Below, piece by piece: positions 1-8,877 of a stretch of 56,213 bases of DNA (the first letter of the stretch is position 1; each line of letters begins with the position of its first letter). The DNA is taken from the NCBI GenBank assembly GCA_022561055.1, contig JADFRY010000006.1, positions 1 through 56,213 of the forward strand, read 5' to 3'. The notes under the pieces are model-generated. The model did not search any database and was not told the DNA's origin. It saw nothing but the letters and a program-made list of their open reading frames with translations. The stretch comes from Nanobdellota archaeon (GTDB taxonomy: Archaea > Nanobdellota > Nanobdellia > Pacearchaeales > GW2011-AR1). A program made the position numbers and the translations under genes.

Positions 1-1275
1 GAGTGCATCTATCACTCCAACAACATGATGCCATCTTCCAATAGATATTAAATTACTTTCTGTAGAACAAGCATTCTGTCCGACGCCTATTCTCTCATCT
101 CCTGTAAAAACAACCTGAATAAATCTATCTTTATTCAAAAACATTCCAAATTCTCTAGAATCACAACCAACACTTCCAGATCCACAATCAGGTGAATCCC
201 CTTTAACTGCAATTGCTTGCCAATTTTTACTTAGTGAAGTTGGTTTTATCCAGGCACTCATACTAACCACTTTTGGAGAATAAAATCCAACTCTATCATC
301 AACTCTAACATAAGCATCCCCATCAAATTCCAAGGCATTACCTATTAAGCCATTAACAAGTCTTGCTCCGGTCAAAGAAGCATCATAATTATTATTAGTC
401 TCATCAGGCGTTGCTGTGCCAGAACTAATAAGCCTATCAAAAGGATAATACACTCTAGAATAATCGTAATTAATATTACTAGATGCTAAATTGTAAATTT
501 CTCTAACTTGTGCTTGTGTCAACACAGAGTCATAAAGACTAAACTCATCAATATATCCTTTATAGTTTCCGTAACCACTTCCAATAGTAAATTGAATAAG
601 GTTAAAGTATACCCCATTTACACTAGATATATCTCCGACAACGCTTCCAACACTGACTCCATCAATATACATCTTGATTGAATTACCAGGATCAAAAACA
701 CCAACGAAGTGATGCCATTTTCCATCTTGATACGTTTTTCCGCACTCTCTGACATAAACTCTATTACTATACCAACCGTCTTCAGAAACATAAAAGTCAA
801 TGCCTTTGCCGTTAGTTCCGCAGACTCCACCCTTAGCTATGTCTGCAAACCAGCCTATCTTTCCTCCCGTTCCATTCCATTTACCAGCAAACATCTGTTC
901 CCCAGTTTCATCAACCCCCCTAAACCAAAAAGAAACGCTAAGCTCCTGGTAAATGTCAGGATACCATGAATTAATATTATCATTTCCATCAAAAAAGAGC
1001 GATCCTCCTGGGGCGCCATTAGATCTATAATGTGCACCATTAATCGTTCCCTGATAAACCGTCCCTTGATAAGACACGCTACTTTTAGCAATACCATTTC
1101 TTATCTCGGTAATATTATCGAATGAATAAGCCAGAGCAGGGGTCGGAGGGGAAAAAGCAACAGATATTGGTTTTTCGTAACTAAACAAGAAGAAAAGAGA
1201 AACACCCATAACAATTAGCGCAACAGAGATTATGATGATGTCTTTAGAATCATTTCTCACCTTCTTTATTTTCAT
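1..1275 (-). CDS. LamG-domain cell-surface protein, 3' part cut by window edge
   Basis: An open frame runs from ATG at 1275 to the first base of the window with no stop, which is why the ORF track shows only shadow frames here. The N terminus is a short charged stretch followed by one hydrophobic segment (about residues 11-32), fitting a signal anchor. Two concanavalin-A-like LamG/laminin-G repeats follow. The first has typical motifs such as KWHHFVGVFD and KMYIDG, then YIDEFSLYD; the second reads GDAYVRV, SAWIKP and GRWHHVVGV. Proteins of this kind bind carbohydrate or other surface ligands and sit outside the membrane. The C terminus is missing, so total length and further domains are unknown. 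Confidence 0.8.
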   Translation of the reverse strand, partial: MKIKKVRNDSKDIIIISVALIVMGVSLFFLFSYEKPISVAFSPPTPALAYSFDNITEIRNGIAKSSVSYQGTVYQGTINGAHYRSNGAPGGSLFFDGNDNINSWYPDIYQELSVSFWFRGVDETGEQMFAGKWNGTGGKIGWFADIAKGGVCGTNGKGIDFYVSEDGWYSNRVYVRECGKTYQDGKWHHFVGVFDPGNSIKMYIDGVSVGSVVGDISSVNGVYFNLIQFTIGSGYGNYKGYIDEFSLYDSVLTQAQVREIYNLASSNINYDYSRVYYPFDRLISSGTATPDETNNNYDASLTGARLVNGLIGNALEFDGDAYVRVDDRVGFYSPKVVSMSAWIKPTSLSKNWQAIAVKGDSPDCGSGSVGCDSREFGMFLNKDRFIQVVFTGDERIGVGQNACSTESNLISIGRWHHVVGVIDAL

Positions 1276-1740
1276 TTTACTCCTAACATGTCTCGATATA
1301 TAAACTTTATTAGATTATTAATAATTGTATGCTTTAGTGACATATATTGCCTATTAAATTAGCTTTACAAAAATTAATCAAAAATATCAATATTCAATAA
1401 TACAACTCCTAAAATTCTCATATTTCGTTATTAATAGATTATATTGGCTTACTGAAATATTATGTCAAGAAATCACAAAGTCCTTGCGTGATACTACTTC
1501 AAGAATACAATTGTCAGCATTCTTGAGATACATGGTTTTCAATTGCTCTGTATAATAATTTGATAATTTACACATAAAATTACTAGTGACATATGTCATA
1601 TGGAAGTACATTAGCTTATTGAAATCTGTAATTAAAATTATCTTCTCCTTTGTTTAAAAGATATTTCTCAAAAAAGAATAATATATAAATTGGAAGAATC
1701 TTGTCGAGTATATATATTAATAAGAGAGGGAAAAAATAAA
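1276..1740. other. Divergent intergenic region, 465 nt
   Basis: This A+T-rich stretch separates the LamG gene (leftward) from the SNF symporter gene (rightward), so it must hold promoters for both. I see no convincing ORF or RNA gene. A perfect 8-bp inverted repeat lies at 1499-1506/1519-1526 (TCAAGAAT...ATTCTTGA) and could be an operator or hairpin. The motif TAGTGACATAT occurs twice, near 1332 and 1584. Confidence 0.5.
1499..1526. repeat. 8-bp inverted repeat
   Basis: TCAAGAAT and ATTCTTGA are separated by 12 nt. The arms are perfect and lie in an otherwise featureless divergent promoter region, so this may be a regulator site or a small hairpin. Nothing shows which. Confidence 0.4.
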
Positions 1741-3033
1741 ATGAGGGCACATTGGTCTAAGCTTGGATTTATTTTAGTAGCTATTGGCTCAGCCGTCGGA
1801 CTTGGCAATATATGGAGATTCCCATACATAGTTGGTGAAAGTGGAGGTGGAGCGTTTCTAATACCTTATTTTATCGCAATTTTATTTTTTGGAATTCCTG
1901 TCATGTTGATTGGGCTTGCTGCAGGAAGAAAATTCAAAGGATCTGTTCTAACCACTTTAGGAAAGATAAACCCTAAGATAAAATATATCGGACTAATTCC
2001 TGTAATAGTGACATTGGCTATTTTAAGTTATTATTTAGTAATTACTGGCTGGACATTTGGATATTTTATTTTTTCTATTTTTGGATATATGAGTTTTGAT
2101 GCATTTACTGAAACATTATATCCTTTATTTTTATTTTTTGGGGCTGTAGCACTTATTGCACTGATAGTAAAACTCGGGATTAAAAGAGGAATAGAAAGAA
2201 CTTGTAAATATCTGCTTCCATTATTATTCTTATTCATATTGATTATACTTGTAAAATCTCTCTCACTTCCAAATGCCATGGAAGGAATAAAATTCTACCT
2301 CACACCAGATTTAAGTATGCTTTCAAATCCTCGTATCTGGCTTTTGGCATTCGGTCAGGCATTTTTCTCTTTATCAGTCGGCTTTGGAATAATGTTGACT
2401 TATGGGAGTTATTTGAGTAATAAAGAAAACATACCAAGATCAGCATTTACGATTGCTGGTGCAGACACGTTAATTGCAATACTTGCCGGTTTTATTATAT
2501 TTCCAATAGTCTTTTCTTTTGGCTTCAGTCCTTCAGCAGGGCCAGAATTGGTATTCATAGCTTTACCTGAGATATTTTCAGTCATGTCTTTCGGACAAAT
2601 TTTTGGGGCTTTATTTTTCTTATTATTATTTATTGGAGCGATGACTTCAGCCATATCAATGTTAGAGGTTGGAGTGACCATTCTCATAGATGAACGTAAG
2701 TTCAGCAGAACAAAAGCGACAATCCTAATTTCTTCTATCATAGCCTTAATTGGATTGCCATCTGCATTAAGTTACTCTGGTTTTAATATAACTTTACTCG
2801 GCAGGCCATTTTTGGATTCTATGGATATTATCTTTGGTTCTTTTTTAGCACCGATAGGAGCTATCTCACTTTGTATAGCGATTGGATGGTTCTGGGACTC
2901 AAAGAAGCTTTTGAATGAAATAAATAAAAACAGCAAAATAAAAATCCCATATCTCATGATTTATTTAGTTAAGTATGTAATTCCTATTGTTTTGTTTGGC
3001 GTTTTTGCACTTGAGTTGCTCAAGTTATTATGA
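1741..3033 (+). CDS. Sodium-dependent neurotransmitter-symporter-family (SNF/NSS) transporter
   Basis: This is a 430-residue polytopic membrane protein of the LeuT-type NSS family, which takes up amino acids or similar solutes with Na+. The N terminus has the family hallmark SAVGLGNIWRFPY around residues 18-30, where LeuT binds Na+ and substrate. About 11-12 hydrophobic segments follow. I start at ATG 1741 rather than the track start at 1690, because the family begins just before the W-S-K-L-G-F segment and a purine-rich GAGAGGG lies upstream. The length matches short prokaryotic NSS members. Substrate cannot be read from the sequence. It stands alone between divergent and convergent neighbours. 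Confidence 0.93.
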   Translation: MRAHWSKLGFILVAIGSAVGLGNIWRFPYIVGESGGGAFLIPYFIAILFFGIPVMLIGLAAGRKFKGSVLTTLGKINPKIKYIGLIPVIVTLAILSYYLVITGWTFGYFIFSIFGYMSFDAFTETLYPLFLFFGAVALIALIVKLGIKRGIERTCKYLLPLLFLFILIILVKSLSLPNAMEGIKFYLTPDLSMLSNPRIWLLAFGQAFFSLSVGFGIMLTYGSYLSNKENIPRSAFTIAGADTLIAILAGFIIFPIVFSFGFSPSAGPELVFIALPEIFSVMSFGQIFGALFFLLLFIGAMTSAISMLEVGVTILIDERKFSRTKATILISSIIALIGLPSALSYSGFNITLLGRPFLDSMDIIFGSFLAPIGAISLCIAIGWFWDSKKLLNEINKNSKIKIPYLMIYLVKYVIPIVLFGVFALELLKLL

Positions 3034-3186
3034 AAACGAACTAGCCAGGAATTGGAAAAGGAATTTACTCAACAGATTCAATAATTTCCTTTTAGAACAA
3101 TTATTCTGCCATATTTTTTATCTGCTGGAAAGATACATTAAAGAATATGGAAACAAAAATAATAAAGATATAGGTCATTCGTTAAA

Positions 3187-4188
3187 CTAATTGACGTATT
3201 CTTCTTTGAACATTTCAATAGTTAAAATGAGGAATGTTAATAACAAGGGCCCGATAATTAGGCCTATCAGTCCGAAGGCTTTAATTCCCATAATTACACC
3301 GAGCAATGTTGTGAAAGGGTGCATTTTTCCAGCACCGCGTTTTTGTAAATGTGGGCGAAGGAAATTATCAATATTGCTAATTATTAATCCGGTAACGATT
3401 ATTCCTATAGCTGTAAAGTAGCTTTTTTGGATTAATAAAAAAGCTGCTACAGGAACCCAGACAATAAACACACCAACCACCGGCAAGAAAGAAAGTATTA
3501 CAGCAGCAAATCCAAACAGGAATGCTCCAGGAATTCCAAATATCAAAAAAGATATTGCGATTAATACACCCTGTATTATAGCTATAATCACTGTAGACTT
3601 TATAGTGGTATTTGATACTGCAATAAACTTATCTCTTAGTTTCAATGTGTTTTTCTCATTAAATGGAGAGGCAAATTTCACATATTTCCATCTAGTATCT
3701 TTTTTTGTTGATAGAATGTAATATACAAGAAAATACATTACGATAAGGTTTAATATGAGATTGCCCAGTTTAGAAAATATCTTTACAGTATGCTGAATGA
3801 GAAATGTCCCTAATTCTGGGATAAATGTTTTCACTCTTTCTTGAAGAGCTAATTGAGGAAACAGCCCGCCGACGGTTTCAAGCATTGTTGAAATTTGTTC
3901 TGGATTTTGAATAATAGATTGGGCCTGAACTCCAACAAAATATAATATTAAAAATAAAGGGGTGATGATTAAGATAATGCTCAGAATAATAATTAGGATG
4001 GAACTAAATTTTCTGTTCAAACGATGTTTATTTACCAAATAGTTATTAAGAGGGCTAAACAAAGCAACAATAATTAATCCTGCGAACATAGCTTTAGCAA
4101 AAGGCAATAGTGCCCAAAGCACAACGACCGCCAGGGCAGCAGTAACAAAGAAAGCAAGATATTTTCTCAAAGAAGTTTCTTTCACCAT
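3187..4188 (-). CDS. AI-2E family (PF01594) transporter
   Basis: A 333-residue membrane protein with the two N-terminal segments, central region and closely packed C-terminal helices of the AI-2E/TqsA/PerM family. Characteristic stretches are FGIPGAFLFGFAAVILSFLPVVG and the C-terminal NIDNFLRPHL...GLIGLIIGPL. Members export small molecules or act as Na+/H+ antiporters; the archaeal substrate is unknown. The gene converges on the symporter gene. Start ATG at 4188 gives a normal N terminus. A TATA-like TTATTTATATAT lies just upstream (about 4210-4221). Confidence 0.9.
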   Translation of the reverse strand: MVKETSLRKYLAFFVTAALAVVVLWALLPFAKAMFAGLIIVALFSPLNNYLVNKHRLNRKFSSILIIILSIILIITPLFLILYFVGVQAQSIIQNPEQISTMLETVGGLFPQLALQERVKTFIPELGTFLIQHTVKIFSKLGNLILNLIVMYFLVYYILSTKKDTRWKYVKFASPFNEKNTLKLRDKFIAVSNTTIKSTVIIAIIQGVLIAISFLIFGIPGAFLFGFAAVILSFLPVVGVFIVWVPVAAFLLIQKSYFTAIGIIVTGLIISNIDNFLRPHLQKRGAGKMHPFTTLLGVIMGIKAFGLIGLIIGPLLLTFLILTIEMFKEEYVN

Positions 4189-4316
4189 ATTGGATTAAGC
4201 AGCGGGAGATTATTTATATATTTCCTTATTGATTCTGTTAAGCCAAAAGGGGATGGCTTAACCCAAAAATTGGTTTTGCATTAAATTACTTAGAAAAATC
4301 ATAAAGTCATAGCTTG

Positions 4317-4709
4317 TTAGAAAAATTGCCCAAATCTTTTTCCTTTTTTTCTCGCCCTCTCTAAACTTACAACCCAATATTTTCCAGAATCTTCTAAATG
4401 TCTCTTTAAGGGATCTAAAAACAACCAACCTTCTCTGTTAAACCTAACAGCAATCACCGGCTTCAAACCAATCATATCACTAAAAACTATGAAGTCTTCA
4501 ATTTGTGCTTTTGTGATATAAATCCTAGACTTTTTACTCGACTTAGCTTCTATTGTACAACCTTTCTTCCCTTTTTTTCCAGCAATTAAATCACATGGAG
4601 AATCTTCGTGCATGCCTGAACCAGCAACTCTAACAGCACGCCAACCATGTTCTGTAAAAAGCCGGACCAATTCTCTTTCAGCCTTAGAACCCTTTGCTTT
4701 GTTGGACAT
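4317..4709 (-). CDS. hjc: Holliday junction resolvase Hjc
   Basis: This 130-residue archaeal Hjc-type nuclease cuts four-way DNA junctions in recombination and repair. The restriction-endonuclease-like core is visible: KGSKAERELVRLF at the N terminus, DLIAGKKG and TIEAKSSKK (catalytic E-x-K), then the strand with KPVIAVRFNREGWLFL. The start is ATG 4709; the track's 4718 is an upstream GTG. GGTGG lies just before the ATG. The Mre11-Rad50 genes lie elsewhere in the window, at 44.6 kb. Confidence 0.93.
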   Translation of the reverse strand: MSNKAKGSKAERELVRLFTEHGWRAVRVAGSGMHEDSPCDLIAGKKGKKGCTIEAKSSKKSRIYITKAQIEDFIVFSDMIGLKPVIAVRFNREGWLFLDPLKRHLEDSGKYWVVSLERARKKGKRFGQFF

Positions 4710-4735
4710 ATGAACCACCTATTTTGTTTTGCATT

Positions 4736-5278
4736 TTATTTTTTCTTTCTCATTAAATTTATAATTATAATTGATATAACAACAATAATCCCAATTATAA
4801 TCCATAGCCCTAATAAACTTTTCTTTTCTGTTTTAATTTCACTAGTTATTTCTTCTTGCTCTTCTTCGGTTTGATTATCTGGTTCTTCATTTGCTGTTTC
4901 ATTATTAATACTATTTGTCTCATTATTCAAAACATGAGCTATCCTATTCAAATAAATTTCTCTTATATCGGGATTATTTATTAATTTATCAAGTCCTGCT
5001 TGAGAGAGGTTCCCTGCAAATGCGTCATCACCAAGAAGTTTTCTTTTTAATTTAAACTCATCCTCTGTAAGATTAGATAAAATCTGATCCAAGATAGTTT
5101 CATTTCCAAAATATAGTTCTACTATCACAGGAGCCCATCCAGAGCTATTTAAAGCATCTAAAACATCTTGTTCTACTTCTACTGTGTAATTACTTTCATT
5201 ACCTTGTGCAGAAACAAAACCACCCAGCATTAAAACTACAAAAACCATTACTACACCTAACAATATTCGCTTTCTCAT
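4736..5278 (-). CDS. Secreted, membrane-anchored subtilase-propeptide-like (I9-like) protein
   Basis: A 180-residue protein with a clear signal peptide ending near FVSAQG. A domain follows that resembles the propeptides of archaeal subtilases: VEVEQDVLDALNSSG, PVIVELYF, the FAGNLSQAGLDKLINNPDIREIYL core and a final I-A-H-V-L strand. Next come an N-glycosylation-rich acidic linker (several NET/NQT sequons), a C-terminal transmembrane helix and RKKK. No protease domain is present. SD GGAGG sits 9 nt before ATG 5278, which fixes the start. It may inhibit or chaperone a subtilase outside the cell; one such protease lies at 35.9 kb. The I9 relationship is my reading of the motif pattern and needs a profile search. 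Confidence 0.7.
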   Translation of the reverse strand: MRKRILLGVVMVFVVLMLGGFVSAQGNESNYTVEVEQDVLDALNSSGWAPVIVELYFGNETILDQILSNLTEDEFKLKRKLLGDDAFAGNLSQAGLDKLINNPDIREIYLNRIAHVLNNETNSINNETANEEPDNQTEEEQEEITSEIKTEKKSLLGLWIIIGIIVVISIIIINLMRKKK

Positions 5279-5397
5279 CAACAATTCCCTCCAATACTAA
5301 TATCAGCTTTCGTCAATATCCACATAAACTAACTCAGTTTCCTAAATATATAAACTTAAAGAAAAAAATAAAAAAAAGAAAAATAAAAAATAAATTT

Positions 5398-6258
5398 TTA
5401 GTTACTCCCTTGGATTGTTGGACCGCTATTTCTAGCAAAGAAAGCCCTAAATCTCTTGAAGAAACCTCTTCTATCAGTGTCTACTTCTGTTTCTGTTGCT
5501 ACGCCTATCTCATCCTCACTTGGAAGAGGTTCTGGTACAGCTGGACCTCCATTGATAGAAGGTACAAAACCTGCATCAGGTCTGAGAACTTTTGTTCTCG
5601 TAGCTATCTCAACTTTCCAAGAACTGTTAGGTCCGTCATTGTTGTAGATTAAAGAACCTTCCCATTTATCAAGTCCTTTATAGCTTTCGATTTTCTCCAG
5701 GGTCAGCGTTCCTAGATTGCTCCTCTCCGCATTAGCTACGTTAGCTTTTACCTGCGGCGAAACAATATAGAATTTCACGCTGTCCTCATCTCCGGAGTAT
5801 CTTACTAACTTGAGATTATCGCCACCAACAATCTTAAGCCTTCCAACAGCTCTAGTTTTGTCAGATTGTCTTCCTATATCACTCGCGTCTGCGTCAGCAT
5901 CTACGAAATTTTGCTTAACCCAAACAAGGTTGATCAAATGTCCTGAAACTCCATTATTCATAGAACCAACACCTTTGATAGCTCTTGCGAAGCCTACTTT
6001 TCTGAATTTACCATTAGAGGTGACATCATTTATAGCATCTTGGATGTCATTTACATCGATGTCGTTTCCAACTATATCACTGACTGGAACAGATTTATCT
6101 GTGTCGCTTATTGTTACAATATATCTCGCATAACCCTTCACTTTCTTTACTGCGTCACTAGGAAAATCTTCCCCATGAGTAGCTAAAGCAATACCACCAG
6201 CAAATATACCAGAGATCATAAGCAAGGCTAATACGATTCCTGCCTTTTTCATTTTCAT
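5398..6258 (-). CDS. Secreted protein of unknown function
   Basis: A 286-residue protein with a clean signal peptide (KKAGIVLALLMISGIFAGGIALA). The mature part has no transmembrane helix. It looks beta-rich, has a middle part rich in D/A (VDADADASDIG), a proline-rich segment (PAVPEPLPSEDE) and a basic-aromatic tail (RRGFFKRFRAFFARN). I recognise no family. SD AGGAGG lies about 9 nt upstream of ATG 6258 and supports this start over the internal ATG at 6252. It sits with the I9-like protein and the membrane regulator in a block of minus-strand envelope genes. Confidence 0.75.
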   Translation of the reverse strand: MKMKKAGIVLALLMISGIFAGGIALATHGEDFPSDAVKKVKGYARYIVTISDTDKSVPVSDIVGNDIDVNDIQDAINDVTSNGKFRKVGFARAIKGVGSMNNGVSGHLINLVWVKQNFVDADADASDIGRQSDKTRAVGRLKIVGGDNLKLVRYSGDEDSVKFYIVSPQVKANVANAERSNLGTLTLEKIESYKGLDKWEGSLIYNNDGPNSSWKVEIATRTKVLRPDAGFVPSINGGPAVPEPLPSEDEIGVATETEVDTDRRGFFKRFRAFFARNSGPTIQGSN

Positions 6259-6395
6259 ATTTTTTTACCTCCTTTCAGTTTTCTCATTTGTTTGTTTTTC
6301 ATATAAACCTTAGAAAAAACATCCTTATATACTCCGTCTGGAACTATAATGGAACTATTTTGGAACTTACATTAAACAATTCTAGGTAAATTTAC

Positions 6396-7130
6396 CTACT
6401 TCACCAACTCAACAAACTTGTTCTTGCCTTCGCCTGTTCTTTTTATCAAACCTTTCTTTTCTAATTCTTGGACATGCCTTGAAAAAGAAGCTTTAGGAAT
6501 ATCACAGAGCTTCCTCAAATAAGAACTCTTTACTTTTTCAGTTTCTTTCAGTTTCTCAATAATTAATTTTTCTCTTTCAGACAAAACTTCTTTTATTATG
6601 TCTAACTTATCTTTATCCCTTTTTCTCTTTGCCCTATTCCTTTCTTTTTTCTTTTCATCTTTCTCTCTTTTACCATAATTAATAAGAAAAACAATTAAAA
6701 TAAGGAGAATAGCCACCATAATTACTATGACAGGAATATATGTTAGGTCTCTTAATTGGTCTTCGGTAATATAACTGACTTCGATTCTCTCTAGTACAAA
6801 AATTGATATTCTATTATTGTCGAGAGATATTTCTCCTTCACTAACGCTTTTTATAACAGCCCCTTCAGGGAGTATAACATTAATTTCAGCGCCCTCTAAG
6901 AAATATGAGAACATCCATAATTCCCCTTGCTTGTTTGTCAAACTCTGCGTAGTTCCGCTGATCCTGCCATTTATCAAATTTACTCCTTCTGGCAAATTAA
7001 GAGTTTTATCAGTTTCTCCTAAGAAAAGAGCCTCGCCGGTTTCATCGACATAAATATTCAAGAACGTGAAAGCAGAAGCGTTGCTAACTAAAATTAAAAA
7101 CATCATTAAACTCAGCAATATTGTTTTCAT
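6396..7130 (-). CDS. Membrane-anchored winged-helix transcriptional regulator
   Basis: A 244-residue protein with four parts: an N-terminal signal peptide (MKTILLSLMMFLILVSNASA), an extracellular beta-rich domain of about 110 residues, one transmembrane helix (IPVIVIMVAILLILIVFLI), and a highly charged linker leading to a C-terminal MarR/ArsR-like wHTH (LSEREKLIIEKL...SSYLRKLCDIPKASFSRHVQELEKKGLIKR). This architecture is widespread in archaea and probably couples an outside signal to transcription. It starts 4 nt after the stop of the small histone-fold gene, so it is probably in an operon with that gene and lysS. Target genes are unknown; the secreted-protein genes next door are candidates. 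Confidence 0.85.
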   Translation of the reverse strand: MKTILLSLMMFLILVSNASAFTFLNIYVDETGEALFLGETDKTLNLPEGVNLINGRISGTTQSLTNKQGELWMFSYFLEGAEINVILPEGAVIKSVSEGEISLDNNRISIFVLERIEVSYITEDQLRDLTYIPVIVIMVAILLILIVFLINYGKREKDEKKKERNRAKRKRDKDKLDIIKEVLSEREKLIIEKLKETEKVKSSYLRKLCDIPKASFSRHVQELEKKGLIKRTGEGKNKFVELVK

Positions 7131-7134
7131 TTTT

Positions 7135-7302
7135 CTATAAGTCTTTCGCCTGCACAGTTCTCCTGCCGTTTGCTTTTGCTCTTCGCGCAGCCTGTTGCAA
7201 TAACTCCTCGACCTTTTTATTCAAAGCCTCTGGAACATCTCCAGAAACACTCATCTCAGGCACAGCAGATTTTATTTTACTTTTTACAATTAAATCAATC
7301 AT
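7135..7302 (-). CDS. DUF1931-type mini histone-fold protein (55 aa)
   Basis: Not in the ORF track. The translation starts MIDLIVKSKIKSAV and ends RRAKANGRRTVQAKDL. This matches the DUF1931/histone-fold pattern: an initial helix, VSGDVPEALNKKVEELL as the long central helix, and the R-A-x-x-N-G-R-x-T-V-x-x-x-D-L ending seen in archaeal histones. A strong SD (GGAGG at 7312-7316) lies 9 nt before the ATG. It starts directly after lysS and stops 4 nt before the membrane regulator. At 55 residues it covers only one short fold, so it presumably dimerises to bind DNA. The family call is from recognition; DNA binding is inference. Confidence 0.8.
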   Translation of the reverse strand: MIDLIVKSKIKSAVPEMSVSGDVPEALNKKVEELLQQAARRAKANGRRTVQAKDL

Positions 7303-7303
7303 C

Positions 7304-8803
7304 TTAATTTTGCCTCCTTTTTTTAGTATTAAGAGGTTTCATAAAAGGAAACAAAATAACATCTCTAATTGAATCTTGCCCTGTCAATAACATTACCATT
7401 CTGTCAATTCCAATCCCTAAACCACCCGTAGGAGGCATTCCAATTTCAAGCGCATTAATAAAATCTTCATCATAAGGATTTGCCTCTTGGTCTCCCTCCG
7501 AAAGCATTTTTTCTTGCTCCTCCAATAAAGTTCTCTGCAAGACAGGATTATTTAACTCTGAGTATGCATTTCCCAACTCAACACCCATGCAAATTGGCTC
7601 AAACCTTTCTATTAATCTGCACAATTTATCTTTTCTATGAAGTTTACATAAAGGAGTTGTTTCTAACGGGTGGTCCAGAACAAATATTGGTTGCTCTATT
7701 TTACCCTCGCATAAGTGCTCAAATATTGCATGAACAGCCCATCCCCATGTTTCTCCCTTTGGCTCAATTTTATTTTTCTTAATAAATTCAAATAATTCTT
7801 TATTAGTCTTTTTTTCTACATCGATACCAGCATATTTCTTTATTGCTTGAACCATTGTCATTCTTTTCCACGGCTTTTTAAAATCAATTGTTTTCCCTCT
7901 GAATTTAACTTTAGTCGAGCCATTAACTTTTTTTGCTACATAAACATACAAGTCCTCAAACAACTTCATCATATCATTATAGTCTGCATATGCTTGATAA
8001 ATTTCTGCCATAGTAAATTCCGGATTATGCCATCGGTCAATTCCTTCATTTCTGAAATTTCTAGCAATTGTAAATACTTTATCATAACCTCCAACGATTA
8101 ATCTTTTCAAATATAATTCAGGAGAAATTGCCAAATATAAATCAATATTTAATATGTTCAAATAAGTCTTAAATGGTTTTGCATTAGCTCCTCCATAAAC
8201 AGTTTGTAAAAGCGGGGTTTCCACTTCTCTAAATTCTCTTGCTTTCATGAATTCTCTGACTGCATCAATTATTTTTTCTCTTTTATCAAAAACCTCTCTA
8301 ACCTCAGGATTCATAATTAAATCAAGATACCTTTTTCTATATCTTTCTTCTTTATCTTGCAAGCCATACCATTTTTCAGGCAAAGGAAGAATAGATTTGC
8401 TCAATAACTTTACTTTTTTCACAAGAACAGAAAGCTCTCCTCTTTGTGTTCTAAAAATTGTGCCTTCAACACCGACAAAATCTCCTATGTCAATATATTT
8501 TTTGAAAAATGTAATTAATTTGTTAGGGGTTCCATCTTTTTGCAAGGTTATCTGTATTTTTCCGGTTCCATCTTGCAAAATACCAAAAGATATCTTTCCC
8601 AAATCTCTGAATCCTCTTAATCTTCCAGCAATCTTTACTTTTGTTTTAGTTTTTTCACCTTTCTTTAATTTCTTATGTTTTTCTTGCAAATTAGAAGCAT
8701 TATCTTTTTTGTCATATTTGTGAGGATAAGGGTCAATCCCTTGCTCTTTTAACTCATTCAGTTTCTTGAGCCTTTCATTGACAATTTCTTCTTGTCGTCC
8801 CAT
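7304..8803 (-). CDS. lysS: Lysyl-tRNA synthetase, class II
   Basis: A 499-residue class II LysRS. It has an N-terminal OB fold (KIAGRLRGFRDLGKISFGILQDGTGKIQI, about residues 57-150). The catalytic core follows, with motif 1 around the REFREVETPLLQ region, motif 2 (FRNEGIDRWHNPEFTM) and motif 3 (GLGIGIDRMVMLL). The length is normal. Many archaea use class I LysRS, so the class II type narrows the lineage. A TATA-like TATTTAAAC lies about 28-36 nt upstream of ATG 8803, giving a very short leader. It heads an operon with the histone-fold gene and the membrane wHTH gene. Confidence 0.96.
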   Translation of the reverse strand: MGRQEEIVNERLKKLNELKEQGIDPYPHKYDKKDNASNLQEKHKKLKKGEKTKTKVKIAGRLRGFRDLGKISFGILQDGTGKIQITLQKDGTPNKLITFFKKYIDIGDFVGVEGTIFRTQRGELSVLVKKVKLLSKSILPLPEKWYGLQDKEERYRKRYLDLIMNPEVREVFDKREKIIDAVREFMKAREFREVETPLLQTVYGGANAKPFKTYLNILNIDLYLAISPELYLKRLIVGGYDKVFTIARNFRNEGIDRWHNPEFTMAEIYQAYADYNDMMKLFEDLYVYVAKKVNGSTKVKFRGKTIDFKKPWKRMTMVQAIKKYAGIDVEKKTNKELFEFIKKNKIEPKGETWGWAVHAIFEHLCEGKIEQPIFVLDHPLETTPLCKLHRKDKLCRLIERFEPICMGVELGNAYSELNNPVLQRTLLEEQEKMLSEGDQEANPYDEDFINALEIGMPPTGGLGIGIDRMVMLLTGQDSIRDVILFPFMKPLNTKKRRQN

Positions 8804-8877
8804 TTTTAAAAAATGAGAACAATGGTTTAAATAGTTATTGAAAAGATGAGCTGTAAATTAAACGTCACCTTGAGTTT

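Noticed and set aside
2987-3190. 67-codon ORF after the SNF symporter
   Set aside because: It overlaps the symporter 3' end out of frame and has no start signal; the region is a convergent gap.
7121-7372. Plus-strand 83-codon ORF
   Set aside because: It is the antisense shadow of the DUF1931 mini gene, which has SD, family motifs and fitting spacing.
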